This document shows, piece by piece, positions 52,286 through 61,474 of a stretch of 64,000 bases of DNA. The first letter of the stretch is position 1. Each line of letters opens with the position of its first letter. The notes under the pieces are model-generated. The model did not search any database, had not been told where the DNA came from, and was given only the letters and a program-made list of their open reading frames with translations. The stretch comes from Anaerococcus sp. (GTDB lineage: Bacteria > Bacillota > Clostridia > Tissierellales > Peptoniphilaceae): NCBI GenBank assembly GCA_030532385.1, contig JAUNLG010000004.1, positions 62,001 to 126,000 on the forward strand, written 5' to 3'. The position numbers and the translations under genes are program-made.

Positions 52286-53212
52286 ATGAAAAGTAAAAAC
52301 ATTAATGAAGTAAAAGTTTCTAAATGGAAGACTTTCAAGGACCAGCATCAGCTATTTCTGCTCTTGCTTCCGGCCTTGTTGGTAACCTTTGTATTTAAGT
52401 ATATCCCTATGTATGGGATCATGATTGCCTTTGTAGATTATAACCCGCTTAAGGGAATAATCGGATCTGAATGGATTGGTTTTAAGCATTTTATTGATTT
52501 TTTATCATCGCCAAACTTTAATATACTTTTGGCTAATACCCTAAAACTTTCAATATATGGCTTAATCCTTGGGTTTTTCCCACCGGTTATAATTGCTATT
52601 ATGCTAAACCAAGTTCTATCCTTTAGGGCAAAAAAATATATACAAACTGTCCTATATATGCCTAATTTTATATCTACAGTAATTATTGTAGGTATGGTCT
52701 TTCTGTTTTTTTCGGCAACAGGACCTGTTGTAAGTATTTTAGAGGCTATAGGTATTAATCCACCAAATTTTTTGACCGATCCTGAAACGTTTCGACCTCT
52801 TTATATTTTCTCAGGAATATGGCAGGGAATGGGCTGGGCATCAATACTTTATACCTCAGCCTTAGTTAATATTTCCCCAGACCTTTATGAGGCGGCAGAT
52901 ATTGATGGAGCAAATCTCTTGCAAAAGATATTTTATATAGAGCTACCAGCCCTTAAGCCTATTATGATGGTAAATTTAGTTTTGTCGATAGGAGGAATCA
53001 TGGGCATAGGCTATGAAAAGGCTTATCTAATGCAGACTTCTCTAAATTTGCCAGCTTCAGAGATTATTTCAACCTATGTATATAAGATTGGTCTTCAGCA
53101 GGGAAATTATTCTTACTCAACAGCTGTTGGTTTGTTTAACTCGGTTATAAATTTGATCTTACTCTTTATAGCCTACTTTGTAGTCAACAGGATTAATAGA
53201 AAGGATAAGTAG
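52286..53212 (+). CDS. Carbohydrate ABC transporter permease (LplB/SusT1 type)
   Basis: 308 residues with six membrane segments. FVFKYIPMYGIMIAFVDYNP is the typical LplB N-terminal motif; the EAA loop is YEAADIDGANLLQKIFYIELP. The frame opens at 52259, but ATG 52286 has AAGGAGGA ahead. It pairs with the next permease. An exact GAAACGTTTC palindrome lies inside the gene at 52784-52793. Confidence 0.88.
   Translation: MKSKNINEVKVSKWKTFKDQHQLFLLLLPALLVTFVFKYIPMYGIMIAFVDYNPLKGIIGSEWIGFKHFIDFLSSPNFNILLANTLKLSIYGLILGFFPPVIIAIMLNQVLSFRAKKYIQTVLYMPNFISTVIIVGMVFLFFSATGPVVSILEAIGINPPNFLTDPETFRPLYIFSGIWQGMGWASILYTSALVNISPDLYEAADIDGANLLQKIFYIELPALKPIMMVNLVLSIGGIMGIGYEKAYLMQTSLNLPASEIISTYVYKIGLQQGNYSYSTAVGLFNSVINLILLFIAYFVVNRINRKDK
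52784..52793. promoter_or_regulatory. Intragenic LacI-like palindrome
   Basis: GAAACGTTTC, a perfect 10-bp palindrome, in the middle of the first permease gene. It matches the GAAACGTT core of the operator before the LacI gene. It may be an auxiliary operator or chance. Confidence 0.35.
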
Positions 53213-54100
53213 ATGAATGATATTTCTCTTACTAAGTTAGATAAAAGATTAAAATTTGTTAATATTATAGGCTTGATCCTTTTGGTCTTGATAATACTTG
53301 TGCCCATGGTCTATATACTTTTTGCAAGCTTTATGAACCCAGATGTGCTCTTGTCTAAGGGAATTTCCCTAGACCCTAAGGATTGGTCCTTAGAAGGATA
53401 TAAGAGGGTCTTTAGTGATATGTCTATTATTAGAGGCTTTATAAATTCTTTTCTATATTCTCTAAGTTTTGCCATCTTAAATGTCCTTGTGACTATGATG
53501 GCAGCCTATCCTCTTAGCAAGGATGACCTAGTTTTTAAGAAGGGAATTTATATATTCTTTGCTATTACCATGTTTTTTGGAGGAGGCCTGGTACCAACCT
53601 ACCTTCTTATAAAAAGTCTGGGTATGCTAGATACAGTCTGGGCCCTAATCCTTCCAGGAGCCTTGTCTGTATTTAACTTATTTCTTGCCCAAGTTTATAT
53701 CAAGACCCTACCTAAGGAAATGATAGAGGCGGCCAAGGTTGATGGGGCTAATGAGTTTCAAATATTTTTTAGGATCATAGCTCCCCTATCTAAGTCTATA
53801 ATGTTTGTAATTTTTCTATATTCTTTTGTAGGAATGTGGAATTCATATTTTGATGCAATGATCTATATTAAATCACCAGAATTAGAACCCCTCCAACTGG
53901 TTTTAAGAAAGATCTTGGTACAAAATGAACCTAATATGAATATGATTGGAGCCCAAACTGCAATGGCTGAGTTAAAAAGGATTGCAGAGCTTGTTAAATA
54001 CTCAACTATAGTTGTATCAAGTCTGCCCCTTATAGTTATGTATCCATTCTTCCAAAAATATTTTGAAAAGGGAATTTCTGTCGGTGCTGTTAAAGGTTAA
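53213..54100 (+). CDS. Carbohydrate ABC transporter permease (YtcP/SusT2 type)
   Basis: 295 residues with six membrane segments. FASFMNPDVLLSKGISLDPK, FFGGGLVPTYLLIKSLGMLDT and the EAA loop MIEAAKVDGANEFQIFFRIIAP are typical. It starts right after the stop of the first permease gene. It ends with the family's KYFEKGISVGAVKG. Confidence 0.9.
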   Translation: MNDISLTKLDKRLKFVNIIGLILLVLIILVPMVYILFASFMNPDVLLSKGISLDPKDWSLEGYKRVFSDMSIIRGFINSFLYSLSFAILNVLVTMMAAYPLSKDDLVFKKGIYIFFAITMFFGGGLVPTYLLIKSLGMLDTVWALILPGALSVFNLFLAQVYIKTLPKEMIEAAKVDGANEFQIFFRIIAPLSKSIMFVIFLYSFVGMWNSYFDAMIYIKSPELEPLQLVLRKILVQNEPNMNMIGAQTAMAELKRIAELVKYSTIVVSSLPLIVMYPFFQKYFEKGISVGAVKG

Positions 54101-54118
54101 GTTTTAAAGGAGAAAATT

Positions 54119-55732
54119 ATGTTAAAAAAATTTAAAATTATGTCAATTATGGTCCTTGCCCTAGGCCTTGCTGCTTGTGGTAAGGGTGAATCTTCATCAA
54201 GCAAGGATTATGCTCTTAAGGACATAAGCCTACCCTTAGAAGAGAAGGTTGAGCTTAAGGGGATGATAGCAAGCTCACCCCTTGCTCCAGAAGATCCAAA
54301 CGAAAAGTTAATTTTTCAAAGGCTAGAAGAGAAGTCAAATGTCCACATAGATTGGAAAAATTATGATAGTGATTTTGCAGAAAAAAGAAACCTAGATATT
54401 GCTGCAGGTGACCTACCAGATTTCATTTGGAATGCAGGAGCAAGCGATGCAGACCTTGTCAATTGGTCTAAAAATGGAGTAATCCTACCAGTAGATGACC
54501 TGGTTGATAAGTATATGCCAAATCTTAAGGCTATCTATGAAAAATATCCCCACTATAAGGACATGGTAGTTTCCCCTGACGGTCATATGTATTCCTTCCC
54601 ATGGATAGAAGAACTAGGAGAGGGTAAGGAGTCAATCCATACGGTAAATGATATAGCATGGATTAATAAGGATTGGTTAGATAAATTAAATTTATCCATG
54701 CCAACCAATCCAGAAGAACTAAAAGAAGTTTTAATAGCCTTTAAGGAAAAGGATCCTAATGGTAATGGCCAAGCTGATGAGATTCCAATATCTTTTATAG
54801 ACCAAGATGGTAATGAGGATTTTAAATTAATCATGGCAGCCTTTGGAGGAGATGGAGATAATGATAACCACCTGGTAGTTGGAAATGATGGGAAAATAAA
54901 CTTTACAGCAGATGATGATGGGTATAGGAAGGGTCTTGAGTATATGCATGAGCTTTACCAAAATGACCTTATAGATCCTGAAGCTTTTGAACAAGATTGG
55001 AACTCTTATATATCCAAGGGCAAGGACCATATGTATGGCCTATACTTTACCTGGGATAAGGCTAATATAAGTGGGATGAATGATTCTTATGATGTCCTAC
55101 CAGTAATGCAAGGACCTGATGGAGTAAGAAGGGTGACAAGAACCAATAATCTAGGATTTTCAAGAGATAGGCTAGTAATAACTAGTGCCAATAAAAACCT
55201 AGAGCTTACAGCAAGGTGGATTGATCAAATGTATGAGCCTATCCAATCTGTCCAAAATAACTGGGGAACTTATGGGGATGATAGCCAACAAAATATCTTT
55301 GAATTATCAGAAAATGAAAACGGAGACCCTATGCTTAGACACCTTCCATTAGAAGGAACTGCACCAGGAGAATTAAGGCAAAAAACAGAAGTAGCAGGGC
55401 CTTTGGCTATTGTAAACGAATATTACGGAACCTACACCACCATGCCAGATGATGCAAAATGGAGATTAGATATAGTAAAAAATGAATTTGCACCCTATGT
55501 AGATAAGGATGACTTCTATCCTAACTTATTTATAAGTGTAGAAGACCTTGATAGGATTGCAAAGATTGAAGCAGACCTTTTTCCTTATGTAAAAAGATCT
55601 AGGGCAGAATTTATCCAAAATGGTATAAGCGATGAGGCATGGACTTCCTATAAGCAAGAGTTAGAAAGGCTTAACCTTAAAGAATGGGAAGAGATAAGAC
55701 AAAGAAATTTCGATAAGTATAAGAATAAGTAA
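54119..55732 (+). CDS. Sucrose/fructo-oligosaccharide-binding lipoprotein (FusA/SusX-like)
   Basis: 537 residues. Lipobox GLAAC (Cys20). A large family 1-type solute-binding fold. DPNGNGQADE (212-221) is an EF-hand-like calcium loop, present in the pneumococcal fructo-oligosaccharide binder FusA and in alginate binders of this group. The gene order with GH32 and the two permeases supports the same substrate class. TTAAAGGAG precedes the ATG. Confidence 0.85.
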   Translation: MLKKFKIMSIMVLALGLAACGKGESSSSKDYALKDISLPLEEKVELKGMIASSPLAPEDPNEKLIFQRLEEKSNVHIDWKNYDSDFAEKRNLDIAAGDLPDFIWNAGASDADLVNWSKNGVILPVDDLVDKYMPNLKAIYEKYPHYKDMVVSPDGHMYSFPWIEELGEGKESIHTVNDIAWINKDWLDKLNLSMPTNPEELKEVLIAFKEKDPNGNGQADEIPISFIDQDGNEDFKLIMAAFGGDGDNDNHLVVGNDGKINFTADDDGYRKGLEYMHELYQNDLIDPEAFEQDWNSYISKGKDHMYGLYFTWDKANISGMNDSYDVLPVMQGPDGVRRVTRTNNLGFSRDRLVITSANKNLELTARWIDQMYEPIQSVQNNWGTYGDDSQQNIFELSENENGDPMLRHLPLEGTAPGELRQKTEVAGPLAIVNEYYGTYTTMPDDAKWRLDIVKNEFAPYVDKDDFYPNLFISVEDLDRIAKIEADLFPYVKRSRAEFIQNGISDEAWTSYKQELERLNLKEWEEIRQRNFDKYKNK

Positions 55733-55751
55733 GATTAGAAGAGGAATAATA

Positions 55752-57185
55752 ATGGAAAATAAGTTAGATAAGGCTAATAAGTTTGTAGAAGCAGAAAAAG
55801 GAAAAGTGGTAAAGAAATTTTACCCGGATATAAATTTTGCAGGTCCAATAGGATGGATAAATGACCCTAATGGTCTAAGCCTGGTTGGAGATGACTACCA
55901 TCTTTTCTACCAATACCACCCATATTCACCTGACCATGGTCCCATGCACTGGGGCCATGCCAAAAGTAAGGATGGGCTAAACTGGCAGGATTTGCCAATA
56001 GCCCTGGCTCCAGATAAGGATTATGATAAGGATGGGGTATTTTCAGGGTCAGCCATAAGCAAGGATGACAACCTATACCTTATGTATACAGGAAACCTAG
56101 TTGGGGATAAATTTAGACAAAATCAAAACATAGCCTGGTCTAAGGACTTGGTAAACTTTGAAAAAATTCACAAAAACCCAGTTTTAGATGAAGCTGACCT
56201 TCCTTCAAACATAAGCAGGGAGCACTTTAGAGACCCTAAGATAATAAGCTATAAAGGTAGGTATTATGCAGTTATTGGAACAAAAACGGATGATGAAGTT
56301 GGAACAGTCCTAGTCTATGAGTCTGATGACCTAGAAAATTGGACCTATAAGAGCATACTCTTAAGTGATACAAGCTACCTTGGCAAGATGGCAGAATGTC
56401 CAGACCTTCTAATCTTTGGCCAAAAAGCCCTTTTATTAGTATCAGCCATGGACTATTTTGACGGTTCTTATACTTATCCTCATAAGACTTTAATGGTTTA
56501 TGGTCAAATGGATTTTGATAAATTTACATTTACTCCCTTAGAAAAAAGGGAAATGGACCTAGGATTTGATTATTATGCCCCACAAAGTGTCAAAGAAGAT
56601 GGAGGATTTGCAGCAATTAGCTGGCAGCAAAATTGGGGAGAAGCCCTAATTCCAGGAATTTTGGGCCACAAGTGGATGGGCCAGATGACCATATTACAAA
56701 AGATTTTCTTAAAAGAGGGAAGGATCAAAAGATCAATCCATCCTAAGGTCTTAGCTAATAAAAACCTAGTTGAATCTATAGAAGATATAGGGTCTATAAG
56801 TATAAAAACAAATTCTTATATTAAAATACAATTTGCCAAAAGGGGGGCCAAGGCCCTTAGGTTGAATTTTAAAAATCCTGCAGAAAATTTCTCCTTTGAC
56901 TTTAATATCGAAGAAAATACAGGCTATCTTGATAGGTCAAAGATCAAATACATGGACCTTTATGAAAAAGATAATTTTAAGAAAAAAGAATTCAACCTAG
57001 ACTTTGAAGATGAAAATAAGCTTGAAATCATATTTGATAAGTCATCCATTCAAATTTATATAAATGACACCTATTCTATTTCAAACACCTATTATAGCGA
57101 AAATCCCCTAGCAGACTTAGAAATATCTTTACTAGGAGATGGTAGGCTTGATAGGATAAGCACATATAAGCTAAAGGAGGATTAA
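55752..57185 (+). CDS. GH32 glycoside hydrolase (sucrose or fructo-oligosaccharide hydrolase, SusH-like)
   Basis: 477 residues without signal peptide, so it acts on imported sugar. WINDPNG holds the nucleophile Asp38, FRDPK the stabiliser Asp161, and ECPDLL the acid/base Glu215. The C-terminal beta-sandwich follows from about 350. It cleaves beta-2,1-linked fructose from sucrose, sucrose 6-phosphate or short fructans. With an ABC importer the substrate arrives unphosphorylated. AGAGGAATAATA precedes the ATG. Confidence 0.92.
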   Translation: MENKLDKANKFVEAEKGKVVKKFYPDINFAGPIGWINDPNGLSLVGDDYHLFYQYHPYSPDHGPMHWGHAKSKDGLNWQDLPIALAPDKDYDKDGVFSGSAISKDDNLYLMYTGNLVGDKFRQNQNIAWSKDLVNFEKIHKNPVLDEADLPSNISREHFRDPKIISYKGRYYAVIGTKTDDEVGTVLVYESDDLENWTYKSILLSDTSYLGKMAECPDLLIFGQKALLLVSAMDYFDGSYTYPHKTLMVYGQMDFDKFTFTPLEKREMDLGFDYYAPQSVKEDGGFAAISWQQNWGEALIPGILGHKWMGQMTILQKIFLKEGRIKRSIHPKVLANKNLVESIEDIGSISIKTNSYIKIQFAKRGAKALRLNFKNPAENFSFDFNIEENTGYLDRSKIKYMDLYEKDNFKKKEFNLDFEDENKLEIIFDKSSIQIYINDTYSISNTYYSENPLADLEISLLGDGRLDRISTYKLKED

Positions 57186-58052
57186 ATGTTTGCAGCAATA
57201 GAAGCTGGAGGAACAAAGATAATATCTGCCATAGCAGATGAAGAATTTAATATAATCGATAAGATAAAAATCCCAACAACAAGTCCTTCAGAAAGTTTTG
57301 GCCTAATAAGAGATTTTTTAATGGCTTATAAGGATAAGCTTAAGGCTATAGGAGTAGGGTCTTTTGGCCCTATAGATATAGATGAAAAATCTAGGACCTA
57401 TGGACAAATCTTAAATACACCTAAGAAAGGATGGTCAAATTTCAATATTTATAACCAGCTAAACAAGGACTTTGACATTAAGATTACAATAACAAGTGAT
57501 GTAAATGCATCAGCCTATGGAGAATATGCCTTTGGCCTTAGTGAAGATAAAAAATCCCTGGTTTATTTTACAGTAGGAACAGGCATAGGGGCGGCCTATA
57601 TCCAAGATGGTCTTCTTATTGGAGGAAGGTCTCATCCAGAGATGGGACATATGATAATTAATAAACATCAAGACGATGGATTTAAGGGGTCTTGTCCCTA
57701 CCATGGACCATGCCTTGAAGGGCTTGGTTCAGGACCTGCTATAAGTCAAAGGTTAAATAAATTAGGAGAAGACCTTGATAAGGATGATAAATTTTGGGAT
57801 ATAGAAGCTAACTACCTAGGTCAGGCAGCCCTAAATACAAGCTACATGTTTAACCCAGATTGTATCATCTTTGGTGGTGGAGTTATGGCTAAAGAGGGGC
57901 TTATAGAAAAAATTAGAGAAAATTTTGAAAGATTAAACAAGTCCTATATGGACTTTGCTCCCCTAGATGAATTTATAATAAAACCTAAATATGATGGACA
58001 ATCTGCTATATTAGGCTGTCTCAAGCTAGCCAAAGAATCAATAGGAGAATAG
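57186..58052 (+). CDS. scrK: ROK-family fructokinase
   Basis: 288 residues. AAIEAGGTKIISAIA and FTVGTGIGAAYIQDG are the ATP loops. HPEMGHM and the zinc-binding CPYHGPCLEGLGSGPAI are typical of the Firmicute fructokinases. It phosphorylates the fructose freed by the GH32 enzyme encoded directly upstream, whose stop codon it abuts. Confidence 0.92.
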   Translation: MFAAIEAGGTKIISAIADEEFNIIDKIKIPTTSPSESFGLIRDFLMAYKDKLKAIGVGSFGPIDIDEKSRTYGQILNTPKKGWSNFNIYNQLNKDFDIKITITSDVNASAYGEYAFGLSEDKKSLVYFTVGTGIGAAYIQDGLLIGGRSHPEMGHMIINKHQDDGFKGSCPYHGPCLEGLGSGPAISQRLNKLGEDLDKDDKFWDIEANYLGQAALNTSYMFNPDCIIFGGGVMAKEGLIEKIRENFERLNKSYMDFAPLDEFIIKPKYDGQSAILGCLKLAKESIGE

Positions 58053-58055
58053 AGG

Positions 58056-59150
58056 ATGGCTGATATAAAATTAGAAAATATTTATAAAAAATATGATAAG
58101 ACTGATCACTTTGCAGTAGAAAATTTCAACCTAGATATAAAGGATAAAGAATTTATTGTCTTTGTTGGACCATCAGGATGTGGAAAATCTACTACCCTAA
58201 GGATGATAGCAGGGTTAGAAAAGATAAGCGATGGTAGTCTTTATATAGACAATAAACTAGTAAACAACCTAGCTGCTAAAGAAAGAAATATCGCCATGGT
58301 CTTTCAATCCTATGCCCTTTATCCTCACATGAATGTCTATGATAATATGGCCTTTGGACTTAAGCTTAGTAAAGTCAAAAAAGACGAGATAGATAAAAGA
58401 GTAAGAGAGGCTAGCCAGATCTTAGGTCTAGACCCTTACTTAAAAAGAAAACCTAAAGACCTATCAGGTGGTCAAAGGCAAAGAGTTGCCCTAGGAAGGG
58501 CTATAGTAAGAGATGCCAAGGTATTTTTGATGGATGAGCCCCTAAGCAACCTAGATGCAAAACTTAGGATGCAGATGAGAGCTGAGATTTCTAAATTGCA
58601 TAACAAATTAGAAACTACAACCATCTATGTAACCCATGACCAAACAGAAGCTATGACTATGGCAGATAGGATAGTAATAATGAATAAGGGTATAATTCAG
58701 CAAATAGGAAGTCCTGAAGAAGTCTATGAAAACCCAGCCAATACCTTTGTTGCAAGCTTTATGGGCACACCTGCTATGAACCTTGTAGAAGTCAATTTAG
58801 AAAAGGGTTTTATTAAAAAAGATGGGCTAGAGTTAAGTCTGGATACCAAAACTTATGATAGGCTAAGGGCTAAGGGCTATGAGGGCAAGGATTTAATCTT
58901 TGGTATAAGACCTGAAGATATTATGACTAGGCTAGGTGATAGAAAAAATATGACCCCTCCTTTAGAGGCTGATATTGAGTTATCTGAACTTTTAGGTTCT
59001 GAATCCATGTTTTATATAAATATAGGGCAAACCCAGTTTATTGTAAAATCAAATAAAGAAGATTATTCTAAGTCTGATAAGACTAGGGTGTATTTTAATA
59101 TGGATAAGGCCAAATTTTTTGATAAAGAAAGCAAGCAAGCTATAATTTAG
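58056..59150 (+). CDS. Carbohydrate ABC transporter ATP-binding protein (MsmK/UgpC type)
   Basis: 364 residues. Walker A GPSGCGKST, MVFQSYALYPHMNVYDNMAFG, signature LSGGQRQRVALGRAI, Walker B VFLMDEPLSNLDAK, switch His in YVTHDQTEAMTMADR, and a C-terminal OB-type regulatory domain (FGIRPEDI). These ATPases often serve several sugar permeases; having one inside this operon means the importer is complete on its own. GAATAGAGG precedes the ATG. Confidence 0.94.
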   Translation: MADIKLENIYKKYDKTDHFAVENFNLDIKDKEFIVFVGPSGCGKSTTLRMIAGLEKISDGSLYIDNKLVNNLAAKERNIAMVFQSYALYPHMNVYDNMAFGLKLSKVKKDEIDKRVREASQILGLDPYLKRKPKDLSGGQRQRVALGRAIVRDAKVFLMDEPLSNLDAKLRMQMRAEISKLHNKLETTTIYVTHDQTEAMTMADRIVIMNKGIIQQIGSPEEVYENPANTFVASFMGTPAMNLVEVNLEKGFIKKDGLELSLDTKTYDRLRAKGYEGKDLIFGIRPEDIMTRLGDRKNMTPPLEADIELSELLGSESMFYINIGQTQFIVKSNKEDYSKSDKTRVYFNMDKAKFFDKESKQAII

Positions 59151-59218
59151 TCTTAGAATGAAGAATTGTAATAAAATTATTTGTTAAAAAAATTTCTAGA
59201 AGCCTAGAACAAATGTTG

Positions 59219-59248
59219 AAAAATTCCCCTTCTAGGGGATTTTTCTTT
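59219..59248 (+). terminator. Terminator of the sucrose/FOS operon
   Basis: AAAATTCCCC / GGGGATTTT with a 5-base loop, followed by TCTTTT. Confidence 0.85.
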
Positions 59249-59257
59249 TAGAGGATA

Positions 59258-59362
59258 TGAAAACATTTTCTAAGAAGTAGAATATTTTTCGATTTTGCTA
59301 TATAATATTATTGTATAATAACAAAAAAGACATTTACTTAAAATTTAGAATAAATGTTTTCA
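59258..59362. promoter_or_regulatory. Paired inverted operator-like sites around the promoter of the EF-G-like gene
   Basis: TGAAAACATTT (59258-59268) and AAATGTTTTCA (59352-59362) are exact reverse complements. A TATAAT box (59301-59306) lies between them. The sites extend to TGAAAACATTTTCT and TAAATGTTTTCAC and resemble catabolite-repressor (cre) or LacI-family sites. The second is 13 bases before the ATG, where bound protein would block expression. Confidence 0.55.
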
Positions 59363-59375
59363 CAAAGGAGTTAAT

Positions 59376-61424
59376 ATGAAAAATTATGACACAAGTAAAA
59401 TCAAAAATCTAGCCTTAGTCGGTCATTCGAAAGCAGGTAAGACATCTTTGACAGAATCACTCCTATTTAAAACTGGCGTGATCGATAAAAAGGGAAGAGT
59501 TGAAAATGGAAATACAGTTTCTGACTATGAAGGTCAAGAGAAAAAGAGAAATATTTCCCTACAAACTTCAATTATTCCAATAGAATATAATGATTTTAAG
59601 CTTAATTTTATAGATTCTCCTGGATTTTTTGACTTTGAAGGAGAGGTCCTTCAAGCCCTAAGAGCTGCCGAGTCTGCCCTATTTGTAGTAGACGGTGAAA
59701 ATGGTATAGAAGTTGGAACTGAAAAATACTGGAAGTATACCCAAGAGATCAACCTTCCATCAATATTTTTTGTAAATAAATTAGATAAGGAAAATGCGAA
59801 TTTTAATAAGGTAGTATCAGACCTTCATATCCAATTTGGTAAAAAAATAATTCCCCTAACCCTAACCCTAGGTCAAGGAGAAGATTTTAAGGGGATCATA
59901 GATGTAATAGATAAAAAAGCCTACACTTATGAAGATAATGAAAAAAAGGAAGTTGAGATTCCTGAAATAAGGCTTGCTGAAGTAGATGAAGTCTATAACC
60001 AGGTTATCGAGGCTGTTGCGGAGTCAGATGATAGTCTTATGGAAAAATTCTTTGAGGGAGAAGAGTTTTCAGAAGAAGAATTTATGAAGGGACTTTCTAA
60101 GGCCATCCTACAAGGTCAAGTTATTCCACTTATAGCAGGGTCAAGCGAAAGGCAAATTGGTCTTACAGCCCTCCTAGATACAATAACCAAGTACATGCCA
60201 TCAATGGATGATGAGGATGCAAATATTGGATTTAGGGTTAAGGATGAGTATGAAGGATTTGAACCTGATGAAAGTGCACCATTTTCTGCAGTTATCTTTA
60301 AGACTATAGCAGATCCTTTTGTTGGTAAGATCTCAATATTTAAAGTCCTATCAGGGGCAATCCATAAGGATGATAAGATCTATAATGTAAGCAAGGGTGT
60401 AGAAGAGAAAGTTGCAAATCTTTTCTACCTAAGAGGTAAAGAACAAATTAAGACCGACAAGGTTGTTGCAGGGGATATAGGAGCCTTTTCTAAGGTAGAT
60501 TCTGCTTCAACATCAGATACCTTTGCAAGTAAGGATAAGCCTATTGAATATAAGAAGATTACTTATCCAAAACCAGTTTTATTCTATGCTATAGCAGCCC
60601 TAAGTAAAAATGATGAGGATAAGATTTCTGAGGCCCTTCATAAGCTAAGCGAAGAGGACCCAACCTTTGGCCAAGAGAGAAACCAAGAGACTAGCCAATC
60701 AATCTTATCAGGTTTGGGCAATGTCCAACTTGAAGTTTTAATGGATAAATTAAAAGATAATTACTCAGTAAACACTCAACTAGTAGACTATAAGATTCCT
60801 TATAGGGAAACAATCAAGGCAAAATCAGATGTCCAAGGTAAGCATAAGAAGCAATCTGGTGGAGCAGGTCAATATGGAGATGTCTTTATAAGGTTTGAAC
60901 CAAGTGATGAAGACTTTGTATTTGAAGAAGAAGTATTTGGTGGGGCAGTTCCTAAAAATTACTTCCCAGCAGTAGAAAAGGGTCTTCAAGAATCCCTAGC
61001 AGAAGGACCACTAGGTGGCTTTAAGGTAACAGGTATCAAGGCAACCTTATACGATGGATCCTACCACCCAGTAGATTCAAACGAACAAGCCTTCAAGACT
61101 GCTGCAAAAATCGCCTTCAAAAAAGGCGTGGAAGAAGCTCAACCAATCCTACTTGAACCTGTTATGAAACTTGAGATAAAGGTTCCTGATGCCAACCTTG
61201 GAGATGTAATGGGAGATATGAACAAGAGACGTGGCAAAATTCTCGGTATGGACCCACAAAAAGATGGTAGTCAAGTTATCCTTGCAGAAGCTCCATTATC
61301 AGAAGTTCTAACCTATGCTATTGACCTTAGAAGTCAAACATCTGCTCGTGGATCTTTCTCAATGGACTTTGTAAGATATGAAGAAGTTCCAAAAGAAATT
61401 ACTGAAAAAGTATTAGAAAAGTAA
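59376..61424 (+). CDS. Elongation factor G-like GTPase (EF-G type II)
   Basis: 682 residues. G1 is GHSKAGKTS, G2 region RNISLQTSI, G3 DSPGFFDF, G4 NKLDKE; domains II-V of EF-G follow (QSGGAGQYGDVFIRFEP in domain IV; GDVMGDMNKRRGKILGMDP in domain V). G1 and G3 differ from canonical EF-G (GHVDAGKT, DTPGHVDF), which marks the EF-G2-like paralogues. These may help recycling or act under stress rather than drive normal translocation. CAAAGGAG precedes the ATG, flanked by operator-like repeats. Confidence 0.88.
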   Translation: MKNYDTSKIKNLALVGHSKAGKTSLTESLLFKTGVIDKKGRVENGNTVSDYEGQEKKRNISLQTSIIPIEYNDFKLNFIDSPGFFDFEGEVLQALRAAESALFVVDGENGIEVGTEKYWKYTQEINLPSIFFVNKLDKENANFNKVVSDLHIQFGKKIIPLTLTLGQGEDFKGIIDVIDKKAYTYEDNEKKEVEIPEIRLAEVDEVYNQVIEAVAESDDSLMEKFFEGEEFSEEEFMKGLSKAILQGQVIPLIAGSSERQIGLTALLDTITKYMPSMDDEDANIGFRVKDEYEGFEPDESAPFSAVIFKTIADPFVGKISIFKVLSGAIHKDDKIYNVSKGVEEKVANLFYLRGKEQIKTDKVVAGDIGAFSKVDSASTSDTFASKDKPIEYKKITYPKPVLFYAIAALSKNDEDKISEALHKLSEEDPTFGQERNQETSQSILSGLGNVQLEVLMDKLKDNYSVNTQLVDYKIPYRETIKAKSDVQGKHKKQSGGAGQYGDVFIRFEPSDEDFVFEEEVFGGAVPKNYFPAVEKGLQESLAEGPLGGFKVTGIKATLYDGSYHPVDSNEQAFKTAAKIAFKKGVEEAQPILLEPVMKLEIKVPDANLGDVMGDMNKRRGKILGMDPQKDGSQVILAEAPLSEVLTYAIDLRSQTSARGSFSMDFVRYEEVPKEITEKVLEK

Positions 61425-61474
61425 ATAAGCAAAAAGTAATAATTAAAAAGCTTGAAAAGAATAAGGAGGGTGCA

